Below are positions 35,218 through 45,137 of a stretch of DNA of 64,000 nt, one piece after another. How positions within the stretch are numbered: position 1 is the first letter of the stretch; each line of letters begins with the position of its first letter. A program made the position numbers and the translations under genes. The DNA lies in the NCBI GenBank assembly GCA_902581445.1, contig CACHOG010000005.1, positions 1 through 64,000 of the forward strand. The letters are read 5' to 3'. The notes below the pieces were generated by a model, which was given only the letters and a program-made list of their open reading frames with translations, made no database searches and had not been told where the DNA came from. This DNA comes from an uncultured Pelagibacteraceae bacterium. GTDB taxonomy: Bacteria; Pseudomonadota; Alphaproteobacteria; Pelagibacterales; Pelagibacteraceae.

Positions 35218-36603
35218 TTGAACTTAATATTATTTATATTTATTGTTCTTCTAGGTTTCACAAGTTATTATTTTGGACGCAAAAAAGCATATACAATTCA
35301 ATCTACAAAAAAAAGATTAACTGCATTACCACAATTTTATGGTTATTATCTTGCAATTTGGTGTGCAATACCAGCCTTTATAATTTTTTCTTTATGGGCA
35401 ATTTTTGAGCCCACAATTGTAAAACTATTAATATTAAGTGATTATTCAAATCAAGGTTATCTTGATGATGAATTAAATTTAATATACGAAAAGACAAAAG
35501 CATTATCTCGAGGTCAATTCACCGGAGAAATTACACCTTTCATTGATGCTTCTGCTGAAAAATATTTAAGTCTTCGATCAATAGCACAAAGTTCAAAAGT
35601 TGTTATAGTATTATCTGCAATTATTGCCTCTGTTGCTTATGCGTATAAAAGAATTTCATCTAATTCTAGAACAAGAGAACCAGTTGAAAAATTTTTGAAC
35701 GCAGTTTTATTTACAGCTTCTTTAGCTGCAATATTAACTACTGTTGGAATAGTTTTCTCACTTATATTTCAAACTATAGATTTTTTTAAAGTAATTCCAT
35801 TATTTGATTTTGTCTTTGGAACTCACTGGTATCCAGCAAAAGCTTTTGTTAGAGATTCTTCTGAGGCTTTAGATCCGACAATGTATTCAGATACTTTTGG
35901 AGCAGTTCCTATTTTTGCAGGTACTTTTTTTATTGCATTTATTGCTATGTGTGTTGCTATACCAATTGGATTAATGAGTGGAATTTATTTAGCTGAATAT
36001 GCATCAGCTAAAGTTAGACAATATGCAAAACCATTAATTGAAATTTTAGCTGGTATACCAACAGTTGTTTATGGTTTTTTTGCTGCCCTAACTGTTGGCC
36101 CATTTTTAAAAGAATTAGGAACCTCAATGGGTCTCGAAGTTTCAGCTGAAAGTGCTTTAGCAGCAGGAGGGGTAATGGGCATTATGATCATACCATTTAT
36201 TTCAAGTTTAAGTGACGATGTAATTACAAGTGTACCTCAAAGTTTAAGAGATGGAAGTTATGCTATGGGAGCAACTAAATCAGAAACAATCAAGAGAGTT
36301 ATTTTTCCTGCAGCATTGCCGGGGATAGTTGGATCTATTTTGCTTGGTGTTTCAAGAGCTATTGGAGAAACAATGATAGTTGTTATGGCCTCTGGTTTAG
36401 CTGCTAATTTAACTTTAAATCCATTAGAATCTACTTCAACAATTACAGCTCAAATTGTAGTTATTCTAATTGGTGACCAAGCTTTTGGTGACCCAAAAAC
36501 GCAAGCTGCTTTTGCTTTAGGTATGTCATTATTTTTAGTAACGCTTTGTTTAAACATTGTGGCCTTAAGAGTTGTTAAAAAATATAGAGAGAAATATGAA
36601 TAA
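35218..36603 (+). CDS. pstC: Phosphate ABC transporter permease PstC
   Basis: Inner-membrane permease of the Pst system, 461 residues with a TTG start. It has a long alphaproteobacterial-type N-terminal region with helices near residues 2-17, 41-64 and 122-140. The core permease domain includes FGAVPIFAGTFFIAFIAMCV, the periplasm-membrane segment EILAGIPTVVYGFFAALT and the coupling loop SLRDGSYAMGATKSETIKRV, ending GVSRAIGETMIVVMASG. It overlaps pstA by 8 nt. Confidence 0.94.
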   Translation: MNLILFIFIVLLGFTSYYFGRKKAYTIQSTKKRLTALPQFYGYYLAIWCAIPAFIIFSLWAIFEPTIVKLLILSDYSNQGYLDDELNLIYEKTKALSRGQFTGEITPFIDASAEKYLSLRSIAQSSKVVIVLSAIIASVAYAYKRISSNSRTREPVEKFLNAVLFTASLAAILTTVGIVFSLIFQTIDFFKVIPLFDFVFGTHWYPAKAFVRDSSEALDPTMYSDTFGAVPIFAGTFFIAFIAMCVAIPIGLMSGIYLAEYASAKVRQYAKPLIEILAGIPTVVYGFFAALTVGPFLKELGTSMGLEVSAESALAAGGVMGIMIIPFISSLSDDVITSVPQSLRDGSYAMGATKSETIKRVIFPAALPGIVGSILLGVSRAIGETMIVVMASGLAANLTLNPLESTSTITAQIVVILIGDQAFGDPKTQAAFALGMSLFLVTLCLNIVALRVVKKYREKYE

Positions 36604-37864
36604 AAATAAAGAACAATTATTAAATAAAAGATACAAGGCTGAGCAGAGATTTCGCTTATACGGTCAAAGTGCAATTTTTATGGCACTTTTATTTTTAACA
36701 ATTTTTATTTTCAAAATTTTTTCAACTGGCTATTCAGCTTTTCAAAAAACTTGGCTCATTGTTCCAGTAACTTTTGATCCCGAACTAATGATGTTAGAAC
36801 AAAACCCTTCTAAAGAAGATATACAAGATGCCGATTATTACGATATAGCATTAAAATCAATGGCTGATTTAGATCTAAATGCCAATGAGGATCAAGAAAA
36901 TGAATTGAAGAGAATGGTGTCTTATTTCTTCGAAAAAGAAATTAAAAATGAGCTTTTAAATGACCCTAATTTAATAGGAAAAACAAAAGAAGTTTATCTA
37001 ACTGCTTCAGATGATTTAGACCAAGTCTTTAAAGGAAATTATCCAAGAGATTTACCTGAAGACCAAAGAAGAGTAAGCGATTATCAATTAAAAATTTTTG
37101 ATCAACTTGTTGTAAATGGTAAGGTTGAAAGTAAATTTAATATTAGTTTTTTTACAAATGCAGACTCAAGAGAAGCTGAACTAGCTGGTATAGCTAGTTC
37201 ATTTATGGGCTCAATTTTTTCTATACTTGTTTGTTTAATGATAGCTTTTCCTGTTGCGGTTCTAGCTGCAATCTATCTTGAAGAATTTGCCCCTAAAAAT
37301 AGATTTACTGATTTTATTGAAGTAAATATAAATAACTTAGCAGCAGTTCCATCTATAGTTTTTGGTCTATTAGGGTTAGGAGTTTTATTGGCTATATTTC
37401 AATTACCAAGATCTACACCATTAGTTGGAGGTATCACTTTGTCCTTAATGACCTTACCAACAATAATTATAGCTGCTAGAGCATCATTAAAAGCGGTTCC
37501 ACCAAGTATAAGAGAGGCAGCACTTGCTATGGGAGCAAGTCGAATGCAAACCACAATGCATCATACAGTTCCTCTTTCTATGCCTGGTACGTTATCAGGA
37601 ACAATAATTGGTTTAGCTCAAGCTTTAGGAGAAACCGCACCCCTCATTTTAATTGGAATGGTTGCTTTTGTTAACACGATACCTGGATCACCTATGGATC
37701 CTGCTGCAAGTTTACCAGTTCAAATTTATATTTGGGCTGAAAGTGCTGAAAGGGGATTTGTAGAAAAAGTCTCGGCGTGTATAATGGTCTTACTTGGTTT
37801 TTTAATAACAATGAATTTATTTGCTCAAATAATTAGACATAAGTTTGAAAAAAAATGGAGTTAA
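36596..37864 (+). CDS. pstA: Phosphate ABC transporter permease PstA
   Basis: Second Pst permease. The track begins at 36572 inside pstC; I use the ATG at 36596 ([19 protein letters not shown]), giving 422 residues. One N-terminal helix (about 25-42) is followed by a long insert that probably faces the periplasm (about 45-190). The permease core is [37 protein letters not shown] and the coupling loop [19 protein letters not shown], ending [16 protein letters not shown]. The long insert is typical of alphaproteobacterial PstA. Confidence 0.94.
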   Translation: MNKNKEQLLNKRYKAEQRFRLYGQSAIFMALLFLTIFIFKIFSTGYSAFQKTWLIVPVTFDPELMMLEQNPSKEDIQDADYYDIALKSMADLDLNANEDQENELKRMVSYFFEKEIKNELLNDPNLIGKTKEVYLTASDDLDQVFKGNYPRDLPEDQRRVSDYQLKIFDQLVVNGKVESKFNISFFTNADSREAELAGIASSFMGSIFSILVCLMIAFPVAVLAAIYLEEFAPKNRFTDFIEVNINNLAAVPSIVFGLLGLGVLLAIFQLPRSTPLVGGITLSLMTLPTIIIAARASLKAVPPSIREAALAMGASRMQTTMHHTVPLSMPGTLSGTIIGLAQALGETAPLILIGMVAFVNTIPGSPMDPAASLPVQIYIWAESAERGFVEKVSACIMVLLGFLITMNLFAQIIRHKFEKKWS

Positions 37865-37865
37865 A

Positions 37866-38621
37866 ATGATAAAGATTAAAGCAAAAGATGTTGATGTTTT
37901 TTATGGAAAAAAACAAGCGCTCTTTAATATAAGTTTAGATATTGAGGAAAAACAAGTAACAGCATTAATTGGTCCATCTGGTTGTGGTAAATCAACTTTC
38001 CTAAGATGTCTTAATAGAATGAATGATGTAATTGATATTTGTAGTGTTAAAGGAGAAATTTTAATTAATGACTTTAATATCAATGATAAAAGTTGTGATG
38101 TAGTAAGACTAAGAGAAAAAATTGGTATGGTTTTTCAAAAACCTAATCCTTTTCCAAAAACTTTATATGAAAATGTATCTTACGGTCCAACAATTCATGG
38201 TATGGCTCAATCAAAACAAGAAATGGATGAAATTGTTGAAACTAGTTTGAAAAAGGCTGCACTATGGGAAGAAGTAAAAGATAGATTACATGAACCTGGA
38301 ACTGGATTATCTGGAGGACAACAGCAAAGACTTTGTATTGCTAGAGCGATTTCTGTAAGACCAGAAGTTATATTAATGGATGAGCCTTGTTCAGCATTAG
38401 ATCCTATAGCAACAGCGCAAATTGAAGAATTGATTGACGAGTTAAAAAAAGAGCACACAATAATAATTGTAACTCATTCTATGGCTCAAGCAGCACGTGT
38501 TTCTCAAAATACAGGTTTTTTTCATTTAGGACAATTGATTGAACATGGATCTACTGATAAAATATTTAAGAATCCTGATAATAAAAAAACGCAAGATTAT
38601 ATAACAGGGAGGTTTGGATAA
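37866..38621 (+). CDS. pstB: Phosphate ABC transporter ATP-binding protein PstB
   Basis: ATPase of the Pst importer, and with PhoU part of phosphate signalling to PhoR. The track starts upstream at a TTG (37845) inside pstA. The ATG at 37866, one nt after the pstA stop, gives a standard 251-residue PstB. Motifs are Walker [29 protein letters not shown], the signature [14 protein letters not shown], Walker [13 protein letters not shown] and [14 protein letters not shown]. It overlaps phoU by one base. Confidence 0.96.
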   Translation: MIKIKAKDVDVFYGKKQALFNISLDIEEKQVTALIGPSGCGKSTFLRCLNRMNDVIDICSVKGEILINDFNINDKSCDVVRLREKIGMVFQKPNPFPKTLYENVSYGPTIHGMAQSKQEMDEIVETSLKKAALWEEVKDRLHEPGTGLSGGQQQRLCIARAISVRPEVILMDEPCSALDPIATAQIEELIDELKKEHTIIIVTHSMAQAARVSQNTGFFHLGQLIEHGSTDKIFKNPDNKKTQDYITGRFG

Positions 38622-39328
38622 TGTCTGAAGCACCACATACAGTTAAATCTTACGAAGAAGAACTAAAAAATCTGAATGCTAATATAGTTAAGATGGGAAG
38701 TGCATGTGAGGATGCTTTAGGTAAAGCAATTCAAGCCATTACAACAAGAAATAGTGATATTGCTGAAAATGTAATTCAAGATGATGAAAAAATAGATAAA
38801 TATGAAGCCTTAATTGAACAACAAGTTGTAAATTTAATTGCTTTAAGACAACCTATGGCAATTGATTTAAGGGAGACAGTAACGGCTTTGAAAATGTCTT
38901 CAGATTTAGAAAGAATAGGTGATTTAGCAAAAAATATATCCAAGAGAACACTTTTGCTTAATGAAAATCTTCCAAAGAATTTGGTAGATTCACTAAATAG
39001 AGTATCTACCAATGTTCAAAAACAATTAAAATCAACATTAGACGCTTATCTAGAAAGATCTGCGCCAATAGCAGTAAATGTTTGGGAAGGTGATGAGCAA
39101 ATAGATGATCTAACAAATCTTTGTATGCAAGAAGTTATAAAATATCTTAAAGACAATGAAAAAAATTTAGAGGATGGAACTCACTTGTTGTTTGTGACCA
39201 AAAACGTTGAGCGTATTGGTGATCATACTACAAATGTTGCAGAACAAATTTATTACTTAGTTAAAGGTGAATATTTAGAAGGTGACAGACCAAAGGGCAC
39301 CGAGCCAATTGTAACAGGAGAAAAATGA
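38621..39328 (+). CDS. phoU: Phosphate signalling regulator PhoU
   Basis: Negative regulator linking Pst activity to PhoR. The 235 residues form two repeats of the three-helix PhoU domain, each with the ExxxD-type metal-binding helices: ALIEQQVVNLIALRQPMAIDLRE with SSDLERIGDLAKNI in the first and KNVERIGDHTTNVAE in the second. It starts at the last base of pstB and is followed by phoB after 3 nt, completing pstSCAB-phoU-phoB. Confidence 0.95.
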   Translation: MSEAPHTVKSYEEELKNLNANIVKMGSACEDALGKAIQAITTRNSDIAENVIQDDEKIDKYEALIEQQVVNLIALRQPMAIDLRETVTALKMSSDLERIGDLAKNISKRTLLLNENLPKNLVDSLNRVSTNVQKQLKSTLDAYLERSAPIAVNVWEGDEQIDDLTNLCMQEVIKYLKDNEKNLEDGTHLLFVTKNVERIGDHTTNVAEQIYYLVKGEYLEGDRPKGTEPIVTGEK

Positions 39329-39331
39329 TTT

Positions 39332-40015
39332 ATGTCAGCTCATGTTTTCATAGCTGAAGATGAAGCATCAATTGTTAGTTTGTTAAAGTACAATCTTGAA
39401 AAAGAAGGTTATAAAGTCAGTCATTCAGAAAATGGAGAAGATGCTCTTAAACAAATAAAATCAAAACAGCCAGATTTAATATTAATGGATTGGATGTTAC
39501 CAGAATTATCTGGTGTTGAAATTTGTAAAAACTTAAAAAAAGATAATAAGTTTAATGATATTCCTGTCATTATGTTAACTGCAAAAGGGGAGGAAGAAGA
39601 CAAATTAAAAGCATTTGATACAGGTGCAGATGATTATGTAACTAAACCTTTTAGTCAAAAAGAATTGAATGCTAGAATAAAATCTTTATTGAGAAGATCT
39701 AAACCTCAATCATCATCAGACATTGTAGAATTTACTGATTTAAAAATAGATCGGATTACAAAAAGAGTTTATAGAAAAGATAAAGAAATTACTTTGGGTC
39801 CAACTGAATTTAAACTCTTAGATTTTTTTATCAAAAATCCAAAAAGAGTTTATTCAAGAGAACAACTTCTAAATAATGTTTGGGGGGAAGATATATATGT
39901 TGAGTCTAGAACAGTAGATGTTCATATTAGAAGATTAAGACAAGCAATTAACATACAAAATACAAAACCTTTAATTAGAACAGTGAGATCAGCTGGTTAT
40001 TCTTTAGAATCTTGA
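39332..40015 (+). CDS. phoB: Phosphate regulon response regulator PhoB
   Basis: OmpR-family response regulator that binds Pho boxes. The 227 residues have a receiver domain (acidic pocket AEDE, phosphoacceptor Asp53 in LILMDWMLP, Lys in DYVTKPFS). The winged-helix domain (about 130-227) includes LGPTEFKLLDFFIKNP, SREQLLNNVWG and the recognition helix RTVDVHIRRLRQAI. It is the likely reader of the sites found upstream of plcP, the lipid kinase and pstS. It converges with sixA, overlapping it by 19 nt. Confidence 0.95.
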   Translation: MSAHVFIAEDEASIVSLLKYNLEKEGYKVSHSENGEDALKQIKSKQPDLILMDWMLPELSGVEICKNLKKDNKFNDIPVIMLTAKGEEEDKLKAFDTGADDYVTKPFSQKELNARIKSLLRRSKPQSSSDIVEFTDLKIDRITKRVYRKDKEITLGPTEFKLLDFFIKNPKRVYSREQLLNNVWGEDIYVESRTVDVHIRRLRQAINIQNTKPLIRTVRSAGYSLES

Positions 40016-40521
40016 AGATCTTTGGGTCTTATAAATTCTTTTAAAACTCCTTTTTTCTCAATTTCATTCCAGGATTTAATATCAAACTCAATTTTTGCAA
40101 ATGCTGCTGTTGGGAATTTATAATTCATTAGTTTAAAATTATTCGTATTATGATTTTTTGTAAGATTTCGTACTAAATTTTTCACTGATGGTTCATGGTT
40201 TATAATCAAAATCGATTTATATTCACTGGATATTTCTTTAATTTTTTTTGTAATTGCATTCTCATCAACTAAATATAAATCTTTTGAAAAATTAACTTTT
40301 TTTGGCTTATTAATTTTCTTGGATAAAATTTGAAAAGTTTTTTTTGTTCTTTTTGATGATGAAATTAATGCATAATCAAATTTAAATTTTTTTTTAACAA
40401 AAAATTCACAAATCATTTTTGCATTTTTCTTGCCTCTTTTACTAAGTGGTCTATCAAAATCATTAATGCTTAAATCATCCCAACTAGATTTTGCGTGTCT
40501 CATGACGTATAATTGATACAT
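39997..40521 (-). CDS. sixA: SixA-type histidine phosphatase
   Basis: A 174-residue member of the histidine phosphatase (phosphoglycerate-mutase-like) superfamily. The catalytic RHG-type motif is YVMRHAKSSW (Arg8, His9). Later motifs include DRPLSKRGKKNA, SSSKRTKKTF and the second catalytic His in ILIINHEPSVKNLVRNL. SixA dephosphorylates phosphohistidine proteins; substrates here are unknown. The track start at 40614 would run into ppk1, so I use the ATG at 40521. It lies between phoB and ppk1 but on the opposite strand. Confidence 0.87.
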   Translation of the reverse strand: MYQLYVMRHAKSSWDDLSINDFDRPLSKRGKKNAKMICEFFVKKKFKFDYALISSSKRTKKTFQILSKKINKPKKVNFSKDLYLVDENAITKKIKEISSEYKSILIINHEPSVKNLVRNLTKNHNTNNFKLMNYKFPTAAFAKIEFDIKSWNEIEKKGVLKEFIRPKDLQDSKE

Positions 40522-40534
40522 AAAATCTAAATAT

Positions 40535-42691
40535 ATGACTGCTTTAAAAAAACAACATAAAGAAGAGCTAAAATCTAAATATATTAATAGAGAGCTTTCT
40601 TGGTTAAAATTCAACGACAGAGTACTTTTAGAGGCGCAAAATATCGAAAATCCTCTTTATGAAAGAGTAAAGTTTTTATCAATTGCTGGGTCTAATCTAG
40701 ATGAATTTTTTATGGTCCGTGTTGCTGGGTTATATAGTCAAATAAAACAAGAAGTTGAATCATTAAGTTCTGATGGTTTGACACCTGAAGAGCAAATGGA
40801 TGAAGTAGTGCTTGAAACTAAGAATTTATTAAAAAAACAGAATAAAATTTTTATTAAACTGATTATGGAATTAAAAAAAAATAATATCAGTTTAGTTAAA
40901 CCAGTTAATTTAAATACTAAGGATAAAAAAAAACTTCTAGAAATATTTAAAGAAGAGATTTACCCTTTATTAACACCATCAGCAATTGATCCTGCACACC
41001 CATTTCCATTTATAATCAATCAAGGAAGAGCAATTGTAATGAAGTTAAGAAAAAAAAATAAAAAAAGGATTTTAAACTCAATAATTGTAATACCAAAAGC
41101 ATTATCTAGATTTATTGAAATAGAGTCTTCAAAAAATCATAAGAAGTTTGTTATTCTAGATGACGTAATAAGTTTTTTTGCTAATGAAATTTTTCCAGAT
41201 CATGATTTAGAAAAGAAAATGATTTTTAGAGTAATAAGAGACAGCGATGTAGAGATTCAAGAGGAAGCAGAAGATTTAGTTAGATCTTTTGAATTGGCTT
41301 TAAAAAGACGTAGAACTGGTGATATTGTTCGTTTAGAGGTTCTTGAAAATAGCGATAAAGAATTGGTAAGATTTATAACTAATAAATTAGATATAAATCC
41401 TGACTATATTTATGATGTATCTGGCCTTGTTGGAATTCAAGATATAGATCAAATATGTAAAGTAAAAAATCCAAAATTAAGATTTAAGCATTTTACCCCT
41501 AGAGAAGTTGAAAGATTAAAAGAATATAATGATAATTTTTTTGAAACTATTAAAAAGAAAGATTTAGTTGTTCATCATCCTTTTGAAACATTTGACTCAG
41601 TAATTGAATTTTTAAACCAAGCAGCAAATGATAAAAAAGTTATAGCTATTAAACAAACTTTATATAGAACAACTCTAGACTCACCAATTGTTAAAGCTTT
41701 AATAACAGCTGCAGAAAACGGAAAAACAGTTACCGCTTTAATTGAAATTAAAGCTAGATTTGATGAGGAAGCTAATATTCAACTATCAAGAAGTTTAGAA
41801 AAAGTAGGTGTCCAAATTGTTTATGGTTTTGCTAAATATAAAACCCATGCAAAATCATCATTAGTTTTAAGAAGAGAACAAGGAAAAATACAAACTTATT
41901 TTCATTTAGGAACCGGCAATTATCATCCAGTAAATGCTAAAATTTACACTGATTTATCTTTATTTAGTTGTGATAAAAAAATGGCCTCTGATGTTGAGAA
42001 ATTTTTTAATTATGTAACTGGATACGCTAAACCAAAAAATCTTAATAAAATTTCTATTTCGCCAATTAATATGAGGCAAACGTTAAATAAAAATATTGAT
42101 GCTGAAATTAGAAATTCTAAAAATGGAAAATTTGCAGCTATTTGGGCAAAAATGAATTCATTAGTAGATCCAGAAATTATTGATAAATTTTATGAAGCTT
42201 CAAATGCTGGTGTAAAAATTCATTTATTTGTGAGAGGTGTTTGTTGTTTAAGACCAGGAGTTAAAAATAGATCAGAAAACATAGTGGTAAAAAGCATCAT
42301 AGGAAGATTTTTAGAGCATTCTAGAATTTACTGCTTTAGTAACGGTACAAAAAAAATGCCTGATAGAAATGCAAAAGTATATATTTCTTCAGCTGATTTA
42401 ATGCCGAGAAATTTGAATAGAAGAGTAGAACTTCTAGTGCCAATTGAAAATGAAACCGTTCATGAGCAAATTTTAGATCAAATAATGTTAGCAAATTATC
42501 TTGATACTAATCAGAGCTGGGAGCTCAATGCTGATGGTAATTATAAAAAAATTAAATATAGTAATAACGATTCCTTTTCAGCTCATGAATATTTTATGAA
42601 TAATCCGAGCTTATCTGGAAGAGGCAAGGCTAAATTAAAAATGCAGCCTAAACAACTGCACTTAAGATTGATTAAAAGTGGAAGTAATTAA
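40535..42691 (+). CDS. ppk1: Polyphosphate kinase 1
   Basis: Makes polyphosphate from ATP reversibly. The 718 residues cover the N, head, C1 and C2 domains. It begins NRELSWLKFNDRVLLEAQN, has the DEFFMVRVAGL segment, the autophosphorylated His438 in KTHAKSSLVLRREQG, and the second conserved His595 in FLEHSRIYCF, with YHPVNAKIYTDLSLF between. It overlaps ppx by 14 nt, so storage and breakdown enzymes are co-transcribed. It stands directly after the pho island; no Pho-box-like site is seen in the 13 nt before its start. Confidence 0.96.
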   Translation: MTALKKQHKEELKSKYINRELSWLKFNDRVLLEAQNIENPLYERVKFLSIAGSNLDEFFMVRVAGLYSQIKQEVESLSSDGLTPEEQMDEVVLETKNLLKKQNKIFIKLIMELKKNNISLVKPVNLNTKDKKKLLEIFKEEIYPLLTPSAIDPAHPFPFIINQGRAIVMKLRKKNKKRILNSIIVIPKALSRFIEIESSKNHKKFVILDDVISFFANEIFPDHDLEKKMIFRVIRDSDVEIQEEAEDLVRSFELALKRRRTGDIVRLEVLENSDKELVRFITNKLDINPDYIYDVSGLVGIQDIDQICKVKNPKLRFKHFTPREVERLKEYNDNFFETIKKKDLVVHHPFETFDSVIEFLNQAANDKKVIAIKQTLYRTTLDSPIVKALITAAENGKTVTALIEIKARFDEEANIQLSRSLEKVGVQIVYGFAKYKTHAKSSLVLRREQGKIQTYFHLGTGNYHPVNAKIYTDLSLFSCDKKMASDVEKFFNYVTGYAKPKNLNKISISPINMRQTLNKNIDAEIRNSKNGKFAAIWAKMNSLVDPEIIDKFYEASNAGVKIHLFVRGVCCLRPGVKNRSENIVVKSIIGRFLEHSRIYCFSNGTKKMPDRNAKVYISSADLMPRNLNRRVELLVPIENETVHEQILDQIMLANYLDTNQSWELNADGNYKKIKYSNNDSFSAHEYFMNNPSLSGRGKAKLKMQPKQLHLRLIKSGSN

Positions 42692-44189
42692 AAGCAAAAA
42701 TAGTTTAAAATTAAAACAGGCAAAATTAGCTATAATAGACATTGGATCAAACTCTATAAGAATGCTAATTTATGAAGATTTCAGTTCTTCTCGTGTGCCT
42801 TTTTTTAATGAAAAAGCTGTTTGTGAACTTGGAAAAAATTTAGATAAATCGAAAAAACTTCACAGATCTGGTACTGAATATGCTTTAAAAGTTTTAAAAA
42901 GATTTTCTGAAATTTTAAATATTTCAAAAATCACAAATCTAAAGATTATTGCAACAGCAGTTATAAGAGAAGCAACTGATACAAAACCTTTTATTGATGA
43001 AGTTGAAAAACTTTTTAAAACTAAGATTAATATATTATCAGGCGAAGAAGAAGCTACATGCTCAGCTGAGGGAGTAAAAATAGGTTTTGAAAATGTTGAT
43101 GGATTAGTTGCTGATCTTGGGGGTGGTAGTTTGGAGTTAGCTCGAGTTGAAAACAATATAGTAACCAATACAACCTCATTACCCGTTGGCGTTTTAAGAT
43201 TATTAAATAATCCCATAGTTAAAAAAAGAAATTTAGCCAAATATATTAAAAAATTATTAAGAGATGAAAAATGGCTCTCAAAAAAGAAGTTTAATAATTT
43301 ATATTTAGTTGGAGGTACTTGGCGTGCATTATTTAAGTTACATCTTTTTCAAAATAATCATCCGGTACATATAATTCATCAATATAGTATTGATAACAAT
43401 GTTTTATCTAAGTTTGTTGAAAAAATTTCATCTTTTAATAAATCTAAACTTAAAACAGTTGAGTATATTTCAAAATCTAGAACACCATATTTACCCTATA
43501 GTTGCATTATACTTGATGAAATTATGAGAGTTACAAATCCAAGAAATATAATTTGTTCTATAAGTGGTTTGCGTGAAGGTTCTTTATCAATTGACTATTT
43601 TAAAGATGTAAAAGAATCTGAAATCTTTTACAAAGCACTTGAGAATGTTGCAAAAAAAAGAGGTGATCTAGGATCGAACTATAAAAAATATTATGATTTT
43701 ATTCAGCCAGTTTTTGAAGGCAATGAACATTTTAATAAGAAATTATTATATCTAGCATGTGTATTAAGCCATATGGATTGGGGATTAGGAGCATTTCAAA
43801 AAGCTGAATTAGTATTTCAAGAAACGATAAACACTCCGTTACTTAGACTGACACACAAAGAAAGAATACAATTAGCTTTGTCATGTTATTGGCGCTATTG
43901 CAGTATCAAATATAATCCAAAAATGGAGTACCTAACTTTTTTAAATAATAATGAAATTTTTTCAAGCAAACAAGTGGGAGCTGCATTGAGATTTTCACAA
44001 TCATTGACCTCGATATCTACGATATTTCTTGAAGAGTTTAAATTGTATAAAAGAGGTAATGCTGTATTTTTGAAAATTCCATCACAACATCAAGAAATAA
44101 TCTCAAAACAAGTTACTAAAAGATTTAAAGCTCTTGCTAGAGAATTATTTTTAGAGCCAAGAGTAATTTATTCAAATAATTCAAAATAA
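42678..44189 (+). CDS. ppx: Exopolyphosphatase / guanosine pentaphosphatase (Ppx/GppA)
   Basis: Hydrolyses polyphosphate ends or pppGpp. The 503 residues start at a GTG inside ppk1. The ASKHA-fold N-terminal domains show IDIGSNSIRMLIYE, GEEEATCSAEGVKIGFE and ADLGGGSLELARV, and an HD-like C-terminal half follows (about 310-503). This length is typical of full PPX2-type proteins rather than the short form. Partnering with ppk1 favours a polyphosphatase role. Confidence 0.92.
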   Translation: MEVIKSKNSLKLKQAKLAIIDIGSNSIRMLIYEDFSSSRVPFFNEKAVCELGKNLDKSKKLHRSGTEYALKVLKRFSEILNISKITNLKIIATAVIREATDTKPFIDEVEKLFKTKINILSGEEEATCSAEGVKIGFENVDGLVADLGGGSLELARVENNIVTNTTSLPVGVLRLLNNPIVKKRNLAKYIKKLLRDEKWLSKKKFNNLYLVGGTWRALFKLHLFQNNHPVHIIHQYSIDNNVLSKFVEKISSFNKSKLKTVEYISKSRTPYLPYSCIILDEIMRVTNPRNIICSISGLREGSLSIDYFKDVKESEIFYKALENVAKKRGDLGSNYKKYYDFIQPVFEGNEHFNKKLLYLACVLSHMDWGLGAFQKAELVFQETINTPLLRLTHKERIQLALSCYWRYCSIKYNPKMEYLTFLNNNEIFSSKQVGAALRFSQSLTSISTIFLEEFKLYKRGNAVFLKIPSQHQEIISKQVTKRFKALARELFLEPRVIYSNNSK

Positions 44190-44314
44190 ACCAAAGTTAA
44201 TTAAACTTTAATAATAAGTAAATATTTCTGTAACTTAATCTTTTTAAGATAACTTACGAAATTTAAATATTCATTATTTATTCCCCTATTTAAATTTTGT
44301 TAATTAACTACTTT

Positions 44315-44341
44315 CTCCCTTCTTTTAAATTAAGAAGGGAG
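44315..44341. repeat. Perfect 10-bp inverted repeat (hairpin) after the 68-residue gene
   Basis: CTCCCTTCTT and AAGAAGGGAG pair perfectly around a 7-nt loop. On the minus strand it lies about 20 nt after the stop of the small basic protein. No T run follows, so a standard intrinsic terminator is doubtful; it may be a 3' stabilising or factor-dependent element. Confidence 0.5.
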
Positions 44342-44360
44342 GAAGACAATTTATTTGATA

Positions 44361-44567
44361 TTAATTATTTATAGATGCAGGAGACTGCTCTGCTTTTTTA
44401 GCAAGTTTTTTTGCTTTTTTTTCAGCAACTTTTTTTTCTAAACCAGCAATTTTAATATTAACTTTTGACAATTTTTTTTCTTTTGCCGTAATTTTATTTT
44501 TCAATCTATCAATTGCTTTTAAAATTTTTGTTTTTTTCTTCTCATTTTTTTTTAGTTTTTTTCTCAT
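44361..44567 (-). CDS. Small lysine/alanine-rich coiled-coil protein, unknown function
   Basis: A 68-residue, very basic protein with no recognised family. Nearly the whole chain predicts as one charged helix with heptad character (KAIDRLKNKITAKEKKLSKV, then IAGLEKKVAEKKAKKLAKK), and a short SPASINN tail. It has no signal peptide or membrane segment. Translation is supported by a perfect GGAGG Shine-Dalgarno sequence 5 nt before the ATG, unusual for this window. It is monocistronic, between the ppx end and the NUDIX gene. A nucleic-acid-binding role is possible because of its charge, but nothing proves it. Confidence 0.65.
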   Translation of the reverse strand: MRKKLKKNEKKKTKILKAIDRLKNKITAKEKKLSKVNIKIAGLEKKVAEKKAKKLAKKAEQSPASINN

Positions 44568-44639
44568 TACCGCCTCCGAATTGTTTGATATTTAATTTAA
44601 TCATATAATTCTTAAAAAAAAAAGATATTTTGATACAAC

Positions 44640-45137
44640 CTATAGTTTATAGTTTTTAAGACCTGTTATTAAATAAAAAAACATTGCTATATGAGAACTA
44701 TTATTGAATTTTTGATTTAATATTAATTTAAATATGTCTCTTTGATTAAAAAGATGAATTCTAATACCTTGTTCTGGTTTCGAAATTTTAATTAAGTCTT
44801 CTGTGTAATAACCAGTAATTTTAGTAGTTAGTCGTCCAGGTTCAGTATAAAAAGTTATAATTTTACTTAATTTTGATCTTGATCTATATCCTGTTTCTTC
44901 TCTTAATTCCTTATATGCTGATTGCAGAGTTGTTTCCTTTTTTTCCACTATGCCAGAAGGAAACTCGTAATTAATTTTATTAATTGGAATTCTTTTTTGA
45001 GAAACTACTATATATTTGTTTTTAATTTTTGGTATTACCAATGAAAGATTAGAAGTTTTAAGATAATGATAGAATTCTTTTTTTTTAAATTTTTTATTAA
45101 TCAAACTTATTTGATTGGTAAGTTTTATATCTTTCAA
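44640..45137 (-). CDS. NUDIX hydrolase (ADP-ribose pyrophosphatase-like)
   Basis: A 165-residue NUDIX protein. The Nudix box is present as GIVEKKETTLQSAYKELREETGYRS (core REETGY, about residues 77-83), preceded by the strand KYIVVSQKRIP and followed by the FYTEPGRLTTKITGYY segment seen in ADP-ribose pyrophosphatases. It would hydrolyse a nucleoside-diphosphate compound to a phosphomonoester and nucleotide. Its start overlaps the aquaporin stop (ATGA), so it is the last gene of the minus-strand arsC cluster. The link to arsenic handling is positional only. Confidence 0.85.
   Translation of the reverse strand: MKDIKLTNQISLINKKFKKKEFYHYLKTSNLSLVIPKIKNKYIVVSQKRIPINKINYEFPSGIVEKKETTLQSAYKELREETGYRSRSKLSKIITFYTEPGRLTTKITGYYTEDLIKISKPEQGIRIHLFNQRDIFKLILNQKFNNSSHIAMFFYLITGLKNYKL

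Noticed and set aside
44190-44360. Possible small gene or RNA in the 171-nt gap after ppx
   Set aside because: No open frame with a ribosome-binding site and no structure other than the hairpin at 44315-44341.
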